A stretch of DNA of 64,000 bases from Candidatus Phosphoribacter hodrii (GCA_016707175.1 JADJIB010000004.1:62001-126000); one strand, 5' to 3'. Shown: positions 8,915 through 17,230, counted from the first letter of the stretch. The notes: generated by a model from the sequence alone, not told the origin. Program-made: numbers and translations.

Positions 8915-8947
8915 AAGGCCGCGTCTCCCCTGGGGAGCCGCGGCCTT
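8915..8947 (+). terminator. Terminator after rpmG
   Basis: Perfect outer stem AAGGCCGCG/CGCGGCCTT enclosing a second hairpin (CTCCCC/GGGGAG), followed by TGTCG. Lies 21 bases after the rpmG stop. The U-tract is weak, as usual in high-GC actinobacteria. Confidence 0.75.
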
Positions 8948-9075
8948 TGTCGTGCCCGGGAGCGGGGGGACCGGCGCGGCCGACCGGGCGACGCCCCGAC
9001 CCGGCGGCGCGGGTGCCCCAGATCACGGGACGTCGGCCCTTCCGTCGGAGGCGACACGCTGCTAATGTCTCCGGT

Positions 9076-9104
9076 TTGCTTCACCCAAGATGAACTGCTA
9101 ACCT
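9076..9104 (+). promoter_or_regulatory. Candidate promoter for the 30-residue ORF (and possibly hadA)
   Basis: TTGCTT (9076-9081) and TAACCT (9099-9104) are separated by exactly 17 bases, a good match to sigma-70 type spacing, in a locally A/T-richer patch between the rpmG terminator and the small ORF. Predicted start near 9111 would give a leader of about 100 bases. Confidence 0.45.
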
Positions 9105-9209
9105 TACGAAGGTGAACAACGGGTGAACGGCCGGTGAGGTCTAAACCCCAGCGCACCACGAGCCGCCACCACGAGGGTGACGACGTGACATTCCCAAGGG
9201 GGGATTGAC

Positions 9210-9302
9210 ATGCGCAAACTCTTTTCTCTGTACCGCAGCGACTACAAGTCGACGCCGTGCATCGCGAGCCTGGCCGTGCTTCCGCTGAAGCCCGAGGCCT
9301 GA
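9210..9302 (+). CDS. Candidate 30-residue small protein
   Basis: ATG-started ORF (begins MRKLFSLYRS, ends LAVLPLKPEA) with an unusually strong AAGGGGGG ribosome site 5 bases upstream, its own candidate promoter at 9076-9104 and a 16-base-pair terminator hairpin starting 13 bases after the stop. About 25 of the 29 codons after ATG end in G or C, like real genes here, while the first codons (AAA, TTT, TCT) are A/T-rich as expected at a translation start. It has a basic N-terminus and one Cys (residue 17), with no clear membrane span. I do not recognise it. It could also be a leader peptide or part of a small RNA. Confidence 0.5.
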   Translation: MRKLFSLYRSDYKSTPCIASLAVLPLKPEA

Positions 9303-9315
9303 GCCGACTAATGGT

Positions 9316-9348
9316 CGAAGCCCCCGTCGCCTGGCGACGGGGGCTTCG
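9316..9348 (+). terminator. Terminator between the small ORF and hadA
   Basis: 16-base perfect inverted repeat CGAAGCCCCCGTCGCC / GGCGACGGGGGCTTCG with a minimal loop, followed by CCGTTGTC. Separates the small transcription unit from hadA. Confidence 0.75.
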
Positions 9349-9404
9349 CCGTTGTCAGGCTTGCGACGGCGCCGTCGCGTCGAGGGTGGCCTAGGCTTCC
9401 CCGT

Positions 9405-9848
9405 ATGCCGGTCAATCCCGAGTTCGCGGGACGGGTCTACCCGCCCAGCGCCCCCTACGGCGTCAGCGCCGCCAAAATCAAGGAGTTCGCGGAGGCGGTG
9501 GGCTCGACCGATCCGGTGCACACGGATCGGGCTGTCGCCCAGGCCCGCGGCTACCGCGACGTCATCGCCCCGCCGACGTTTGCGGTGCTCATCGCGCAGC
9601 GCGCCGAGATGGAGTTCATCTTCGATCCCGAGGCTGGTGTCGACTTCAGCCGGGTCGTCCACGGCGAGGAGACCTTCGTTCATCACCGCCCCCTGACCGC
9701 CGGTGACGAGATCGTCGGGCAACTCACCGTCGACTCGGTCAAGGCGGCCGGTGGACACACGATGATCGTCACCCGCGCCGAGTTGTCGGCCGGAGACGAG
9801 CCCGTGTGCACGGCCCTGTCCACGATCGTTGTCAGGGGAGGCGAGTGA
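9405..9848 (+). CDS. hadA: MaoC/HadA-like hydroxyacyl dehydratase subunit
   Basis: 147 residues, ATG start. It has the single hot-dog fold of the MaoC N-terminal/FAS1-like family (YPPSAPYGVSAAKIKEFAEAVG at the start, APPTFAVLIAQ near residue 50). It lacks the D-x4-H catalytic dyad in canonical form, as expected for the substrate-binding HadA half. It overlaps hadB by one base (TGATG). In mycobacteria the rpmG2-hadABC order encodes the dehydratase of fatty-acid elongation for mycolates; this lineage is not expected to make mycolates, so the likely role is a (3R)-hydroxyacyl dehydration step of unknown pathway. Confidence 0.85.
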   Translation: MPVNPEFAGRVYPPSAPYGVSAAKIKEFAEAVGSTDPVHTDRAVAQARGYRDVIAPPTFAVLIAQRAEMEFIFDPEAGVDFSRVVHGEETFVHHRPLTAGDEIVGQLTVDSVKAAGGHTMIVTRAELSAGDEPVCTALSTIVVRGGE

Positions 9849-10297
9849 TGTCCGCTGCCACCATGGGGGCCGGTTCGCGCCGGGAGTTCTCCGCCGTCTC
9901 GGTCGGCGAGGTCCTGCCCGCCAAGACCGTGCACATCGACCGGGCCCGGCTGGTGCAGTATGCCGGCGCCTCCCTCGACCGTAACCCGATCCACTGGGAC
10001 GAGCGGTTCGCCGTCAAGGTCGGTCTGCCGAACGTCATCGCCCACGGAATGTTCACCATGGGCGCAGCGGTCACGGTCGTTACCGACTGGGCCGGAGATG
10101 CTGGAGCGGTCGTGCGTTACGGCACCCGGTTCACCAAGCCCGTCGTCGTGCCCTACGAGACCGGTGCAGACGTCGTGTTCTCGGCGACGGTCACCGCGCT
10201 GGACGAAGCGACCCGCCAAGCGACCGTCGAGATCTCCGCGCTGTGCGGGACCGACAAGGTGCTCGGTCGGGCCACGGCGCTCGTCCAACTCGCCTGA
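9848..10297 (+). CDS. hadB: MaoC/HadB-like hydroxyacyl dehydratase, catalytic subunit
   Basis: 149 residues. The start is the ATG in the TGATG overlap with hadA; an upstream in-frame ATG would run into hadA. It carries the hydratase-2 motif DRNPIHWDERFAVKVGLPNVIAHGMF, with the catalytic Asp and His in D-x4-H spacing (near residues 44-49), and a single hot-dog fold. It is expected to pair with HadA to dehydrate (3R)-hydroxyacyl thioesters. The stop is followed after one base by the start of murB, so all three genes are translationally linked. Confidence 0.88.
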   Translation: MSAATMGAGSRREFSAVSVGEVLPAKTVHIDRARLVQYAGASLDRNPIHWDERFAVKVGLPNVIAHGMFTMGAAVTVVTDWAGDAGAVVRYGTRFTKPVVVPYETGADVVFSATVTALDEATRQATVEISALCGTDKVLGRATALVQLA

Positions 10298-10298
10298 C

Positions 10299-11372
10299 GT
10301 GCAGGAGGCTTTCGCAGCGCCGCTCGCGGCGTTGACCACCATGCGGGTGGGCGGGCCTGCTGATCGCCTCGTCACGGCCGAGTCGATCGACGACATCGTC
10401 GATGCCGTCCGCGAGGTCGACGACGCCGACGAGCCGCTGCTGCTGTTGTCCGGCGGCTCGAACCTCGTCGTGGCCGACGACGGCTTCCGCGGCACGGTGC
10501 TGCGGATCGCCAGTCGGGGCGTGCGGGTCGAGTCGCTCGACCGGTGCAGCGGCGCGACGGTGCGGGTCGCGGCGGGCGAGCCGTGGGACGACCTGGTCGT
10601 CCGGGCCGTCACCGAGGGCTGGTCGGGGATCGAGGCGCTGTCCGGGATCCCGGGGTGCGTCGGGTCGACGCCGGTACAGAACGTCGGGGCCTATGGCCAA
10701 GAGGTTGCCGACACCATCGCCCAGGTGCGCGTCTGGGACCGGGACCGTGAAGCGGTGCGGACCCTGACCGCCTCCGAGTGCGGGTTCGCCTATCGCGACT
10801 CGGTCTTCAAACACCGAGGCGCCCGGTTGGTCGTCCTCGATGTGGTCTTCCAACTGCGCCTGGCCGACCTGTCGGCGCCGGTGGGGTATGCCGATCTCGC
10901 GGCGGCGTTGGAGGTTGCCGAGGGCGAGCGGGTGCCGTTGGCCGATGCACGTGAGGCGGTTCTGGCCCAGCGGCGGCGCCGTGGCATGGTCCTCGACGCC
11001 GCTGACCACGACACCTGGAGTTGTGGGTCCTTCTTCACCAATCCGGTGCTCTCCGAGTCCGACTACCAGACCCTGGTCGATCGGGTCGCGGACCGGCTGG
11101 GACCGGCGGGGCCGGCGGTGCCGCGGTGGAGCGCCCCCGGAGGCGTGAAGACCAGTGCGGCCTGGCTGATTGAGCGGGCCGGCTTCGGGAAGGGCTTCGG
11201 TATGCCGGGCCCGGCTGCCCTGTCGACCAAGCACACTCTCGCGGTGACCAACCGCGGCAGCGCGACCGCCGCGGAGATCGTCGCCTTGGCGCGCACCGTC
11301 CGCGATGGGGTGCAGGACGCGTTCGGGGTGGCGCTGGTCAACGAGCCCGTGCTCGTCGGGCTCAGCCTCTGA
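10299..11372 (+). CDS. murB: UDP-N-acetylmuramate dehydrogenase
   Basis: 357 residues from GTG at 10299 (VQEAFAAPLAALTTMRVGGPADRL); the longer frame extends back into hadB and is not used. FAD-binding motifs LLSGGSNLVVAD and GIPGCVGSTPVQNVGAYGQEV are present, along with the active-site region SCGSFFTNP and the C-terminal AAWLIERAGF. MurB reduces enolpyruvyl-UDP-GlcNAc to UDP-MurNAc with NADPH, an early cytoplasmic step of peptidoglycan synthesis. Being coupled to hadAB is typical of related actinobacteria. An ATG 42 bases downstream is an alternative start but would remove conserved N-terminal residues. Confidence 0.95.
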   Translation: MQEAFAAPLAALTTMRVGGPADRLVTAESIDDIVDAVREVDDADEPLLLLSGGSNLVVADDGFRGTVLRIASRGVRVESLDRCSGATVRVAAGEPWDDLVVRAVTEGWSGIEALSGIPGCVGSTPVQNVGAYGQEVADTIAQVRVWDRDREAVRTLTASECGFAYRDSVFKHRGARLVVLDVVFQLRLADLSAPVGYADLAAALEVAEGERVPLADAREAVLAQRRRRGMVLDAADHDTWSCGSFFTNPVLSESDYQTLVDRVADRLGPAGPAVPRWSAPGGVKTSAAWLIERAGFGKGFGMPGPAALSTKHTLAVTNRGSATAAEIVALARTVRDGVQDAFGVALVNEPVLVGLSL

Positions 11373-11381
11373 CTGCGCCGG

Positions 11382-12128
11382 TCACCCGACGATCTGCAGG
11401 CTGAAGACCTTCTTAGGGAATCTCGTCCTGCTCCCGGCGACCGAGATCTCCGGGCGGGTGTAGTCCAACCGGATCGACGTCGCAGCCTTGGGGTCGACCT
11501 TGAAGACGACCCACCCGGTGGCGTTCTGGCCAGCCGGGACCTCAGTCGGCAGCAGGGCCCACCCGGCGAGCGCCAGTTGTGCGTCGATGAGAGGGTCGGG
11601 CCGATTCGGGTACTGCGATCCGGTGATGAGGGCGAAGTCCAGTTCGCGCAGCGTCGCGGTGTACTTCGTGCCGGGTGTCAATCGCAGCTCCAACGCCAAC
11701 AACTCGAACGCCGCAGACTGCCCCGAGGACCCCACCGGCCAGGGCAGGCCGCGAGCCATCCGCAGCACGGTGATCTCGTGGCCGAGCGAGTCGTCTTTGA
11801 TCACTTGACCCATCGGCGTGAACTCGGTCGGCAGGGCGGCCGTGAGGGGAGGCGCGGTCGCGGTCGGTGCGGGTGGGGGAGTGGCTGTTCGTGCTGTCGG
11901 GACTGGGGCCGCCGGGTCGGTCGCCGTGCTCGTCGCGGTCGCCGTCGCAGCGCTCGAATCGGTCGAGGTGGCTGTCGCGCTCTCGGTGACGGTCGCCGTT
12001 GCGTTAGCGGTGGTGGCGGTGGTTGGCGCCGCTGTCGGTGACCCGGTCGAACAACCGCCGACGAGCAGGCCGACGGTCAGGACGGTCACCACGACGGGGG
12101 CGGCGGTGGTGGCTCGGCGGCGCGGCAT
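11382..12128 (-). CDS. Secreted lipoprotein of unknown function
   Basis: 248 residues from the ATG at 12128, chosen over a GTG 15 bases upstream because AGGTGAGG lies directly before it. The signal peptide ends in lipobox LVGGC (Cys26 in this numbering). A Thr/Ala/Ser-rich spacer of about 75 residues follows, then a beta-rich domain of about 140 residues (LGHEITVLRMARGLPWPV, GWALLPTEVPAGQNATGWVVFKV) resembling the immunoglobulin-like DUF4352 fold found in many Gram-positive lipoproteins. Convergent with murB, with only 9 bases between the stops. Confidence 0.75.
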   Translation of the reverse strand: MPRRRATTAAPVVVTVLTVGLLVGGCSTGSPTAAPTTATTANATATVTESATATSTDSSAATATATSTATDPAAPVPTARTATPPPAPTATAPPLTAALPTEFTPMGQVIKDDSLGHEITVLRMARGLPWPVGSSGQSAAFELLALELRLTPGTKYTATLRELDFALITGSQYPNRPDPLIDAQLALAGWALLPTEVPAGQNATGWVVFKVDPKAATSIRLDYTRPEISVAGSRTRFPKKVFSLQIVG

Positions 12129-12182
12129 ACTCCTCACCTGCACCAGCCTAAACGGCTCCGGGAGTGCGCCCCGACGGGTCGG

Positions 12183-13232
12183 TCACCAGCGTGCCAGCCA
12201 CGCATCGACGTCGCGCAACGCCGTAAGTCGCACCTGCTCAGGCGCGCGGCTGGCGCGCAGCGAGTCGCGGGCGAGGTCGGCCAGTTGCCGGTCCGAGCAC
12301 CCCAGGGCGTCCCGGGCGAGGGTGTATTGATCGACCAGGCGCGACCCGAAGAGCAAGGGATCGTCGGCCCCCAGAGCCACGGGTATGCCGTGTCCCACCA
12401 ACTCGAGCAGGGGCACCTCACGGGGCGTCGCGTAGACCCCCATCGCGAGGTTGCTCCCTGGGCAGACTTCCAGCGCGACCCCGGCCTCGGCGACCTCGTC
12501 CAGCACCCGAGGGTCCTCGACCGATCGCACCCCATGACCGAGTCGATCCGGTCGGAGTGCGCCGAGGGTCTCCTGGACGGACGTCGGACCCAGCAACTCT
12601 CCTCCGTGCGGCACCAGGGCCAGCCCCGCTCGCCGCGCGATGTCGAAGGCCGGTGCGAAATCCGCTGTTGCGCCGCGCCGTTCGTCATTGGACAGCCCGA
12701 ACCCGACGACCGTCCCGGGGCCGTCGCCGGCATACCGGGCGGCGAGCCGGGCGAGGGTGCGGGCGTCGAGCGGATGGCGGATCCGGGAGGCCGCGACGAC
12801 GATCCCGACGCCGATGCCGGAGTCGATCGACGCCTCGCGGGCCGCGTCAAGGACGATCTCCAAGGCGGGCGTGAGGCCCCCGACATGCGGGGCATAGGAC
12901 GACGGCTCGACCTGCAGTTCCAGCCAGCGGGAGCCCTCGGCGGCGTCGTCCGCGGCGGCTTCGGCTACCACCCGACGCATCGCCTCCTCGCCCCGCACGC
13001 ACGAGCGGGCCAGGTCATAGAGGCGTTGGAAGCGAAACCACCCGCGCTCGTCGGTGGCGTGCAGATGCGGGGGCCAGTTGTCGGTCAGCGCGTCGGGCAG
13101 CCGGACCCCGCGGGCGACCGCGAGGTCCAGAAGTGTGTCGATCCGCATCGATCCGGTGAAATGCAGGTGCAGATGAGCCTTGGGGAGGGTCGTCAGGGAC
13201 CGGGGCCCGGAGGCTGGGTCGATGGTGCTCAG
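12183..13232 (-). CDS. add: Adenosine deaminase, probable CTG start
   Basis: 349 residues if translation starts at CTG 13232. The family metal-binding motif LPKAHLHLHFTGSM lies upstream of the first ATG (13148) and in frame, and no ATG, GTG or TTG exists between it and an upstream in-frame stop. CTG at 13232-13230 overlaps the stop of the upstream gene as CTGA and has GAGGA 9 bases before it. Further metal and catalytic motifs are GVGIVVAASRIRHP, LVPHGGE and LGADDPLLF. It hydrolyses adenosine or deoxyadenosine to inosine for purine salvage. A second CTG (13196) is an alternative. Confidence 0.88.
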   Translation of the reverse strand: MSTIDPASGPRSLTTLPKAHLHLHFTGSMRIDTLLDLAVARGVRLPDALTDNWPPHLHATDERGWFRFQRLYDLARSCVRGEEAMRRVVAEAAADDAAEGSRWLELQVEPSSYAPHVGGLTPALEIVLDAAREASIDSGIGVGIVVAASRIRHPLDARTLARLAARYAGDGPGTVVGFGLSNDERRGATADFAPAFDIARRAGLALVPHGGELLGPTSVQETLGALRPDRLGHGVRSVEDPRVLDEVAEAGVALEVCPGSNLAMGVYATPREVPLLELVGHGIPVALGADDPLLFGSRLVDQYTLARDALGCSDRQLADLARDSLRASRAPEQVRLTALRDVDAWLARW

Positions 13233-13762
13233 TCCTCGAGGTCCTCGTCACTGTCCAGGTCGATGATGTGCATCGCCGCTTCCTCGGCCGACGCGCCGCC
13301 GCCGTCGATCCCCACGTCTCCGGCGAACACGTCGTTCTCGAACTCCGTGTTGCCGTCTTCGGCGCTCGCAACGATGCGACCGCTACGGACCCGCCCGGCC
13401 TGTCCGACATAGTCCGCGTCGGCGTAGATCGAGTCGGGGTCGTCGCCGCCGATCTTCTCCTTGCGGCCCCGCTGCTCGCCCGACTCGTCATCGGGCGCGC
13501 CGTAGGCGGAATACGGGTCGGGCTCCTCTTGAAGGATGCGCTGGTCGATCGTTTCGTGGCCACGCTGCTCGGCCGCCGTCGTGCCGTAGGCATACGACCC
13601 GCGGGGGCGATCGGGAGGGGAGAAACCCTCGTCGAGAACGTCGTCGACGCCACGGTCGATGAGGGTGTCACCTTGCTGCAGCTGGTCCTCGTCGTCGACC
13701 GACCACACCTCCAGCCCATCGCCGATGGTGTCGTTGTCGAAGGCAGCCTCGTCGGTGCTCAT
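13229..13762 (-). CDS. DUF5709 family acidic protein
   Basis: 177 residues from ATG 13762. Strongly acidic and hydrophilic, with a conserved central block (QLQQGDTLIDRGVDDVLDEG followed by SPPDRPRGS and HETIDQRILQEEPDP) and an acidic C-terminus ending DSDEDLED. No membrane span or signal. This pattern matches DUF5709, an actinobacterial family with no established function. It overlaps the adenosine deaminase start by four bases in the CTG model, suggesting translational coupling. An in-frame GTG 9 bases upstream is possible. Confidence 0.8.
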   Translation of the reverse strand: MSTDEAAFDNDTIGDGLEVWSVDDEDQLQQGDTLIDRGVDDVLDEGFSPPDRPRGSYAYGTTAAEQRGHETIDQRILQEEPDPYSAYGAPDDESGEQRGRKEKIGGDDPDSIYADADYVGQAGRVRSGRIVASAEDGNTEFENDVFAGDVGIDGGGASAEEAAMHIIDLDSDEDLED

Positions 13763-13848
13763 ACACACCACTCTGCCACTTCCCTGCGCATCAAGCGACG
13801 TGGTGAAGGCCTCAAGATCCCCACGGAGATCCTCCCCGCGTCAACGCC

Positions 13849-15297
13849 TCAATCGGCGAGGACGCGCACCGTCGCGAGGGTCGGGTCAGCGGCATACGCG
13901 ATGCGCGTTCCGGCGGCACGTGCGGCCTGCAGCGCGGACATCGTCTCCTCGGTGATCAGCTCGCCCGGAGCCAGCACCGGTATGCCGGGTGGATAGGGCG
14001 CCACCAACTCACCACACGTCCGCCCGACGGCGCGAGCGGCCGCCACCGTCTCCTGGCGGGCGAAGAACGCCGCGCGTGGCGGGCAGACCTGTTGCGGGGC
14101 AACGCTCCATGCGATCGAGGCGGCCGTGGGCCGGGGCGTGCCGCGGTGGACCTCGACGAGCTCAACGAGGGCGTCCTCGAGCCGACGCAACGTTGTGGGG
14201 GTGTCGGCGAGGGTCACCATCGCAACGATGGTGTCGCGGTCGGCCAACTCGACCGGCATCCGCCGCGCGATGAGGTCCGCCTCGATCCGCGTGCCGTCGG
14301 CGCCGGTTCCGGACAGGACGAGGCACACCTTGACTGGGTCGACGCCTGGCCCGTCGAGCACCACCAACCCCGGCACCGCGCGCAGCCGAGCCCGGAGGTC
14401 CGCGACCTGCCCGAGGAGGTCGCCGAGTAGGGCCGGTCCATCGCGCTCCACCAGCGCACGGCTGGCGTCGATGCTGGCGAGGATCGCCCCGGAAGGGCTC
14501 GTCGTGGCGGTGGCGTCGACGGCGGCAGCGAGGCGGGCCGGGTCGATCCGCTCGGTCCGGGCCAGGACGAGCGCGCCCTGCGACCACGCAGGCAGCGTCT
14601 TGTGTGCGCTGGTCACCAATGCGTCGGCGCCGCGAGCCAGCGCGTGGCCGGGCAGGGCCGGGTGGAATCCGAAGTGCGCCCCCCAGGCGGCATCGACGAC
14701 GAGGGGTATGCCGTCCGCCCCGCCCCGCGCCCGGCTGCCGCGGTGGGCGTGAGCCACGGCGGCCAGGCCCTCGATGTCGGTGAGGGTCCCGACATACGAC
14801 GGATCCCCGATGAAGACGGCGACGGCGTCCGGTGTCAGGGCCAACGCGTCGGTGAGGGCCCGCGGAGGTATGCCGCGCGGCATACCCAGGTCGTCCACGT
14901 CGGGGCGCACCCAGACGGGGGTGAGGCCGGCGAGGACCAGCCCGAGCAGCAGCGAGCGGTGCAAGGTGCGGCTGACGATGACCCGGTCACCTGGTGCGCC
15001 GACCGCGAGGGCGAGGGCCTGGTTGCCGTGAGTGGACCCGCCGACGGAGAACCGACAGACGTCCGCGCCCCAGAGCCTGGCCGCCCGCGCCTCTGCAGCG
15101 GCCAGCACGCCGTGGGCCTGAGACATCGTGTCCAGACCCGCAAAGAGCGGGACATCGCCGGCGACGACATCGCCGACGAGGTCCAGGCGCTGCTTGTGCC
15201 CAGGGATGGTGAAGGGGGTCGGCGCGCCCCCCTGGAATGCCAGCCAGGCGTCCAGGGCGGGCGCATCACCCCGCAGCCCGCGAGGATCGCTCGGCAT
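13849..15297 (-). CDS. PLP-dependent Orn/Lys/Arg decarboxylase family protein
   Basis: 482 residues. Fold-type I PLP enzyme of the speA/cad group found in Gram-positives: FTIPGHKQ near the N-terminus, RFSVGGSTHGNQALALAV for the substrate/phosphate region, DAAWGAHFGFHP for the PLP-nitrogen Asp, and TSAHKTLPAWSQGALV with the PLP lysine near residue 233. The C-terminal domain (PPRAAFFARQETVAAARAVG, CGELVAPYPPGIPVLAPGE) is the family signature. It probably makes a polyamine precursor such as cadaverine, putrescine or agmatine; which amino acid is used is not clear. Contains the internal palindrome at 14867-14886. Confidence 0.88.
   Translation of the reverse strand: MPSDPRGLRGDAPALDAWLAFQGGAPTPFTIPGHKQRLDLVGDVVAGDVPLFAGLDTMSQAHGVLAAAEARAARLWGADVCRFSVGGSTHGNQALALAVGAPGDRVIVSRTLHRSLLLGLVLAGLTPVWVRPDVDDLGMPRGIPPRALTDALALTPDAVAVFIGDPSYVGTLTDIEGLAAVAHAHRGSRARGGADGIPLVVDAAWGAHFGFHPALPGHALARGADALVTSAHKTLPAWSQGALVLARTERIDPARLAAAVDATATTSPSGAILASIDASRALVERDGPALLGDLLGQVADLRARLRAVPGLVVLDGPGVDPVKVCLVLSGTGADGTRIEADLIARRMPVELADRDTIVAMVTLADTPTTLRRLEDALVELVEVHRGTPRPTAASIAWSVAPQQVCPPRAAFFARQETVAAARAVGRTCGELVAPYPPGIPVLAPGELITEETMSALQAARAAGTRIAYAADPTLATVRVLAD
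14867..14886. repeat. Inverted GGTATGCC pair inside the decarboxylase gene
   Basis: Perfect 20-base palindrome GGTATGCCGCGCGGCATACC made of two copies of the window-wide word with a 4-base centre. On the coding strand it reads as GMPRGIP using the rare Ile codon ATA. It is the only inverted pair I found inside a gene. Confidence 0.85.
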
Positions 15298-15338
15298 CGC
15301 GCCGCGCTCGCGTCGTCAGGCCGCCGGCCGAGCGGAGG

Positions 15339-16565
15339 TCAGTGCGCCTCGGCGAGCAACGACTGGATCCGGGTCACTCCCTCGACCAGGTCGTCGTCGC
15401 CCAGGGCATAGGACAGCCGGAGGTAGCCGCTGGGGCCGAACGCCTCACCCGGGACGACCGCGACCTCGACCTCGTCGAGGATCAGGGAGGCGAGCTCGGC
15501 GGAGGTCAGCGGGCGAGCGCCACGGATCGTCTGACCGAGGACACCCTTGACCGACGGGTAGACGTAGAACGCCCCCGAGGGGGTGGGGCAGGTGACACCG
15601 TCGATCTCGTTGAGCATGGCGACCATGGTCCGGCGGCGACGGTCGAAGGCGACCTTCATCGCGTCGACCGCCGCGAGGTCACCGCTGAGGGCGGTGATGG
15701 CGGCCCGCTGGGCGACGTTGTTGACGTTGCTCGTCAGGTGGCTCTGCAAGTTGGTGGCTGCAGCGATGACGTCCTTGGGGCCGATCATCCAGCCGACCCG
15801 CCACCCGGTCATCGCGTAGGTCTTGGCGACTCCGTTGAGGATGATGCACGTGTCAGCGAGCTCGGGGACCTCGACGACGATGCTCGCGGCGCGGACGCCG
15901 TCATAGGTGAGGTGTTCGTAGATCTCGTCGGTGATGACCCAGATGCCGTGATCGTGTGCCCACCGTCCGATCGCGCGGACTTGCTCGGGGGAGTAGACCG
16001 CTCCCGTGGGGTTGGACGGCGAGCAGAACAGCAGCGCCTTGGTGTTCTCGGTGCGGGCGGCCTCCAACTGCTCGACCGTGACCAGGTAGCCCTGGTCCTC
16101 ACCGGCGAAGACCTCGACGGCGCGGCCGCCGGCCAGCGCAATGGCCTCCGGGTAGGTCGTCCAGTAAGGGGCGGGCAGCAGCACCTCGTCACCCGGGTCG
16201 ACGATCGAGGCGAACGCCTGGTAGACGGCCTGCTTGCCGCCGTTGGTGACGAGCACGGCGGTGGCGGGCACGGCATACCCGCTGTCGCGCAACGTCTTGG
16301 CCGCGATCGCCTCGCGCAGCTCGGGGAGCCCGGCCGCGGGGGTGTAGCGATGGTTGGCGGGGTTGCGGGCCGCCGCGATGGCCGCCTCGACGATGTAGTC
16401 GGGCGTCGGGAAGTCCGGCTCGCCGGCACCGAAGCCGATGACCGGCCGGCCTTGGGCCTTGAGGGCTTTGGCCTTGGCGTCGACGGCGAGGGTGGCGCTC
16501 TCGGCGATGGCACCGATGCGCTGGGAAACACGGCGGGGGACGATGAGATCGTTCACGGGCGTCAT
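15339..16565 (-). CDS. Aspartate-type aminotransferase (class I/II PLP enzyme)
   Basis: 408 residues from the ATG at 16565 (MTPVNDLIVPRRVSQRIGA), preceded by GGAG; the frame is open 105 bases further but that segment is not family-like. Motifs: GFGAGEPDFPTPDYI, SPSNPTGAVYS, DEIYEHLTYDG and NGVAKTYAMTGWRVGWM with the PLP lysine near residue 245; the C-terminal arginine region is GYLRLSYALGDDDL. It fits the AspC/AAT Ib group, which transaminates aspartate (or prephenate) with 2-oxoglutarate. It lies immediately upstream of and divergent from tRNA-Trp-secE, a position also seen for aspC in related actinobacteria. Confidence 0.9.
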   Translation of the reverse strand: MTPVNDLIVPRRVSQRIGAIAESATLAVDAKAKALKAQGRPVIGFGAGEPDFPTPDYIVEAAIAAARNPANHRYTPAAGLPELREAIAAKTLRDSGYAVPATAVLVTNGGKQAVYQAFASIVDPGDEVLLPAPYWTTYPEAIALAGGRAVEVFAGEDQGYLVTVEQLEAARTENTKALLFCSPSNPTGAVYSPEQVRAIGRWAHDHGIWVITDEIYEHLTYDGVRAASIVVEVPELADTCIILNGVAKTYAMTGWRVGWMIGPKDVIAAATNLQSHLTSNVNNVAQRAAITALSGDLAAVDAMKVAFDRRRRTMVAMLNEIDGVTCPTPSGAFYVYPSVKGVLGQTIRGARPLTSAELASLILDEVEVAVVPGEAFGPSGYLRLSYALGDDDLVEGVTRIQSLLAEAH

Positions 16566-16772
16566 GCTCCCACTCCTGGGCGCCTGTTCGGGAGCCTGGT
16601 CCGCACTGCGGGCGAATCCCGTGGAGTGTGCCCGCGGCGTATGCCGGTTCGCGCCGGGGCCCAGCCTCACGTATGCTTTCCCTTCGGTTGGCTTTCCAGA
16701 CCATGCTCAGGCGTGCCCGCAGCAAGGCTTTCTTGACAGTCGATCGCCTCCGGATCTCCCCAGGTCCGGTGG

Positions 16773-16845
16773 AGGGCAATAGCTCAATTGGTAGAGCACC
16801 GGTCTCCAAAACCGGCGGTTGGGGGTTCGAGTCCCTCTTGCCCTG
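16773..16845 (+). tRNA. tRNA-Trp (anticodon CCA)
   Basis: 73-base cloverleaf: acceptor AGGGCAA/TTGCCCT, D-stem GCTC/GAGC, anticodon stem CCGGT/ACCGG with loop CTCCAAA (CCA), T-arm with GGTTCGAGT, discriminator G. Located 35 bases before secE, the usual trpT-secE-nusG order. Confidence 0.96.
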
Positions 16846-16880
16846 CGTCACGTAGTAAGACCTGATCGAGAAGAGGCCGA

Positions 16881-17150
16881 GTGAGCGAGTCGAGCACCGC
16901 GCGGACGGGCAGCCGTGCTGTCCGCCAGCGGCCCGGTGACGGTAACCCGTTCAGCCGGTTCTTCGCTGCGCTGACCCTGTTCATTCGTCAGATCCTCGAC
17001 GAACTGCGCAAGGTCGTCCGCCCGACGGGGTCCGAGCTGCTCAACTACACCGTGGTCGTCATCCTCTTCGTCGTTGCCATCATGGGCATCGTGGCGGGGC
17101 TCGACGTCGTCCTGCAGCGCCTCGTCCTGTGGGTCTTCGCCGGCAGTTGA
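16881..17150 (+). CDS. secE: Preprotein translocase subunit SecE
   Basis: 89 residues, GTG start with GAGG upstream. A basic, Ser/Arg-rich N-terminus of about 30 residues precedes the conserved amphipathic segment LDELRKVVRPTGSELLNYT and a single membrane span (VVVILFVVAIMGIVAGLDVV). SecE stabilises the SecYEG channel; its partner secY begins at the right end of the window. Directly upstream of nusG as usual. Confidence 0.95.
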   Translation: MSESSTARTGSRAVRQRPGDGNPFSRFFAALTLFIRQILDELRKVVRPTGSELLNYTVVVILFVVAIMGIVAGLDVVLQRLVLWVFAGS

Positions 17151-17230
17151 CGGTGACGTTCCCGCTGTCGCGGGCAGGTCTCATTCGGGTGCTCCGGCGC
17201 CCCCCGACGCAAGGAAAGTAGGTCCAGGCC

